Of a stretch of DNA of 7,283 nucleotides, positions 6,479 to 7,283 are shown in pieces. Both the position numbers and the translations under genes were made by a program. The stretch covers positions 1 to 7,283 of the forward strand of contig JAAZBY010000545.1 in the NCBI GenBank assembly GCA_012513595.1. The letters run 5' to 3'. Source of the stretch: Chloroflexota bacterium (lineage in GTDB: Bacteria; Chloroflexota; Anaerolineae; UBA1429). Each line of letters begins with the position of its first letter. Within the stretch, counting starts at the first letter, position 1. The notes below the pieces were generated by a model. It was not told where the DNA came from. It was given only the letters and a program-made list of their open reading frames with translations, and ran no database searches.

Positions 6479-7155
6479 AGGTTTGCGATGCGTTTCAGGA
6501 AGCTGTTGTAGTGGTGCGGGCTATCTGGCGGCAGAGCTGGGTAGTCCGTTACCAATTCAGCCTCATGAATCCCATCATAGTTGACGAGGATTACCGTCAA
6601 GGCCTCGGGCTGATCGTAGGGTTCGTTCACATGCTGTCGCAGCGGGATAGCGGTGAACAAATCCATGGTGTTTCGGATATACTCAGCTGCCAGTTGACGG
6701 CGAACAGTGTTCTTACGAAACCGGTCAGGGTTTTCGTAATCAGAAGACGTATTGATCACGATGGTGGCCGCCGCAATCGCCTGCTCAGAATGGTTATGCA
6801 CGTGGTTGCAGTAAGCCACGATATCTCCCAATCGGTTCTTTCGTGCCTTGCCGTGGGCGGTCATGATGGTCTTATTCTCCACGGAGATAAGTGCCTGGTT
6901 GAGGGGTCCTGGTTGGCTCCGGTCATGAATGACCAAGTCCACCACCCTGTCCACAACGCGACTCCATACGGTCATGTTGATCGTGTAGGCGAGTTGATGT
7001 GCGTCCAGAGCGTCAGCGATGGATGGGCACAGGGCGCGGAGGTCATCAACTACACACTGGGCCAGATGATCGGACTGCTGCTGACTACGGGGATTGAAAC
7101 CAAGGTTGTTGTTGATCCACTCGATGTAGCGGTATGGAGCTAGATGGTTCGCCAT
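6454..7155 (-). CDS. Putative type II restriction endonuclease, PD-(D/E)XK-like
   Basis: This is probably the nuclease partner of the methyltransferase, cutting unmethylated DNA. From the chosen ATG at 7155 it is 233 aa. A candidate PD-(D/E)XK site is visible: Asp73 in RVVDLVIHD, then Glu93 and Lys95 in SVENK, with a conserved-looking block straight after (TIMTAHGKARKNR, residues 96-108). Acidic-x-Lys following a hydrophobic strand is the hallmark of this fold, but I cannot name a subfamily. The frame can be extended to a TTG at 7212, but the ATG at 7155 is preferred: it has a GAGGGAGG SD (7159-7166), and the best promoter overlaps the extended region. It is convergent with the methyltransferase, overlapping it by 25 bases. 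Convergent pairing with a standalone methylase is common in type II systems. Composition is the least GC-rich in the window. The nuclease role is inferred from motif and context. Confidence 0.75.
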   Translation of the reverse strand: MANHLAPYRYIEWINNNLGFNPRSQQQSDHLAQCVVDDLRALCPSIADALDAHQLAYTINMTVWSRVVDRVVDLVIHDRSQPGPLNQALISVENKTIMTAHGKARKNRLGDIVAYCNHVHNHSEQAIAAATIVINTSSDYENPDRFRKNTVRRQLAAEYIRNTMDLFTAIPLRQHVNEPYDQPEALTVILVNYDGIHEAELVTDYPALPPDSPHHYNSFLKRIANLYKERFSS

Positions 7156-7158
7156 TGT

Positions 7159-7166
7159 CCTCCCTC
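7159..7166 (-). promoter_or_regulatory. Ribosome binding site (GAGGGAGG) supporting the ATG at 7155
   Basis: Read on the - strand, GAGGGAGG ends three bases before ATG at 7155. The GAGGG part is at a more usual distance of six bases. It favours this start over the TTG 57 bases upstream, which lacks a similarly close site. Confidence 0.6.
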
Positions 7167-7184
7167 GCGGTCCATTACCAGTGT

Positions 7185-7212
7185 ATTCTACTGACCAAGG
7201 GGGATAGGACAA
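7185..7212 (-). promoter_or_regulatory. Candidate sigma70-type promoter for the endonuclease gene
   Basis: On the - strand, TTGTCC (7212-7207, four of six matches to TTGACA) is followed after 16 bases by TAGAAT (7190-7185, five of six matches to TATAAT). Transcription would start near 7178, leaving a leader of about 20 bases with the SD. This excludes the upstream TTG at 7212 as the start codon if the promoter is real. Confidence 0.45.
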
Positions 7213-7218
7213 GCGTCG

Positions 7219-7283
7219 GTGGATACCAAGGCCTACGAGGTCGCTCGCTGGCTACGCACGTCTCCTCCTAACGTAAGCGCGAC
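7219..7283 (+). CDS. Possible start of a + strand gene running off the right edge
   Basis: A frame opening with GTG at 7219 reads MDTKAYEVARWLRTSPPNVSA up to the window edge with no stop. AGGA (7206-7209) lies nine bases upstream as a possible SD. The codon choice and amino-acid mix look like a genuine protein start, but only 21 codons are visible and no family can be named. If real, it is divergent from the endonuclease gene and their starts are about 64 bases apart. Its SD would lie inside the endonuclease promoter. Confidence 0.3.
   Translation, partial: MDTKAYEVARWLRTSPPNVSA
7249..7259 (+). repeat. 11-bp direct repeat, right copy (TGGCTACGCAC)
   Basis: Identical to 5447-5457 and in the same orientation. 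In both copies the sense frame reads A-x-WLRT-x-P, in the 5303 frame on the left and in the possible gene from 7219 on the right. Confidence 0.3.

Noticed and set aside
6511..7143. A 210-codon + strand frame opposite the endonuclease gene
   Set aside because: No family features or SD. The - strand frame has a catalytic-looking motif, an SD and a promoter.
7156..7212. N-terminal extension of the endonuclease to the TTG at 7212
   Set aside because: The extension overlaps the best promoter, has no close SD, and the ATG at 7155 has a good one.

Overview
This bacterial window falls into two blocks that differ in composition. The left block (about 1-5130) is very GC-rich: the 60-base row from 1441 counts 48 G/C and the row from 4441 counts 43. 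It is packed head to tail on the + strand, with overlapping or nearly touching genes. The right block (about 5135-7283) is less GC-rich: the row from 5461 counts 33 and the row from 6781 counts 29. It starts with roughly 500 bases holding no convincing gene, followed by a restriction-modification pair. Good Shine-Dalgarno sites and two TTG starts and one GTG start fit a high-GC bacterium. The mix of an ECF transporter, an Hdr/EMO-type membrane Fe-S protein and a short tethered cytochrome c would suit Chloroflexota or a high-GC Firmicutes lineage, but that placement is a guess.

Left block, one apparent operon: (1) the 3' end of an ECF-type ABC ATPase, cut by the window edge; (2) the ECF transmembrane T component, whose ATG overlaps the ATPase stop by one base; (3) a 649-aa membrane Fe-S oxidoreductase that fuses a five-helix NarI/HdrE-like b-heme domain, two [4Fe-4S] motifs and two CCG domains (HdrD/DsrK/EMO-like); (4) a 280-aa membrane-anchored protein with one CXXCH heme motif and regions that look like the sulfite-oxidase (molybdopterin) fold; (5) a lipoprotein of the alkaline phosphatase/phosphodiesterase superfamily. 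Together they suggest an energised uptake module coupled to membrane and extracytoplasmic redox proteins and a surface phosphohydrolase. The transported substrate is not visible because any S component lies outside the window.

Right block: a beta-class DNA methyltransferase (SPPY-type) on the + strand and a PD-(D/E)XK-like putative restriction endonuclease on the - strand converge and overlap by 25 bases at their 3' ends. Each has a recognisable SD, and each has a candidate promoter with the same -10 hexamer (TAGAAT). The composition change at the end of the phosphodiesterase gene, the gene-poor gap and an 11-bp direct repeat on both sides suggest the pair is an inserted cassette. A further + strand gene may begin at 7219 and run off the right edge.

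Most worth a second look: the redox/ECF/phosphodiesterase operon as a possible undescribed system, the Mo-less sulfite-oxidase-like modules shared by two neighbouring genes, a sulfatase-family C-terminal motif sitting N-terminal to the catalytic core in the phosphodiesterase, and the unclassified restriction enzyme.
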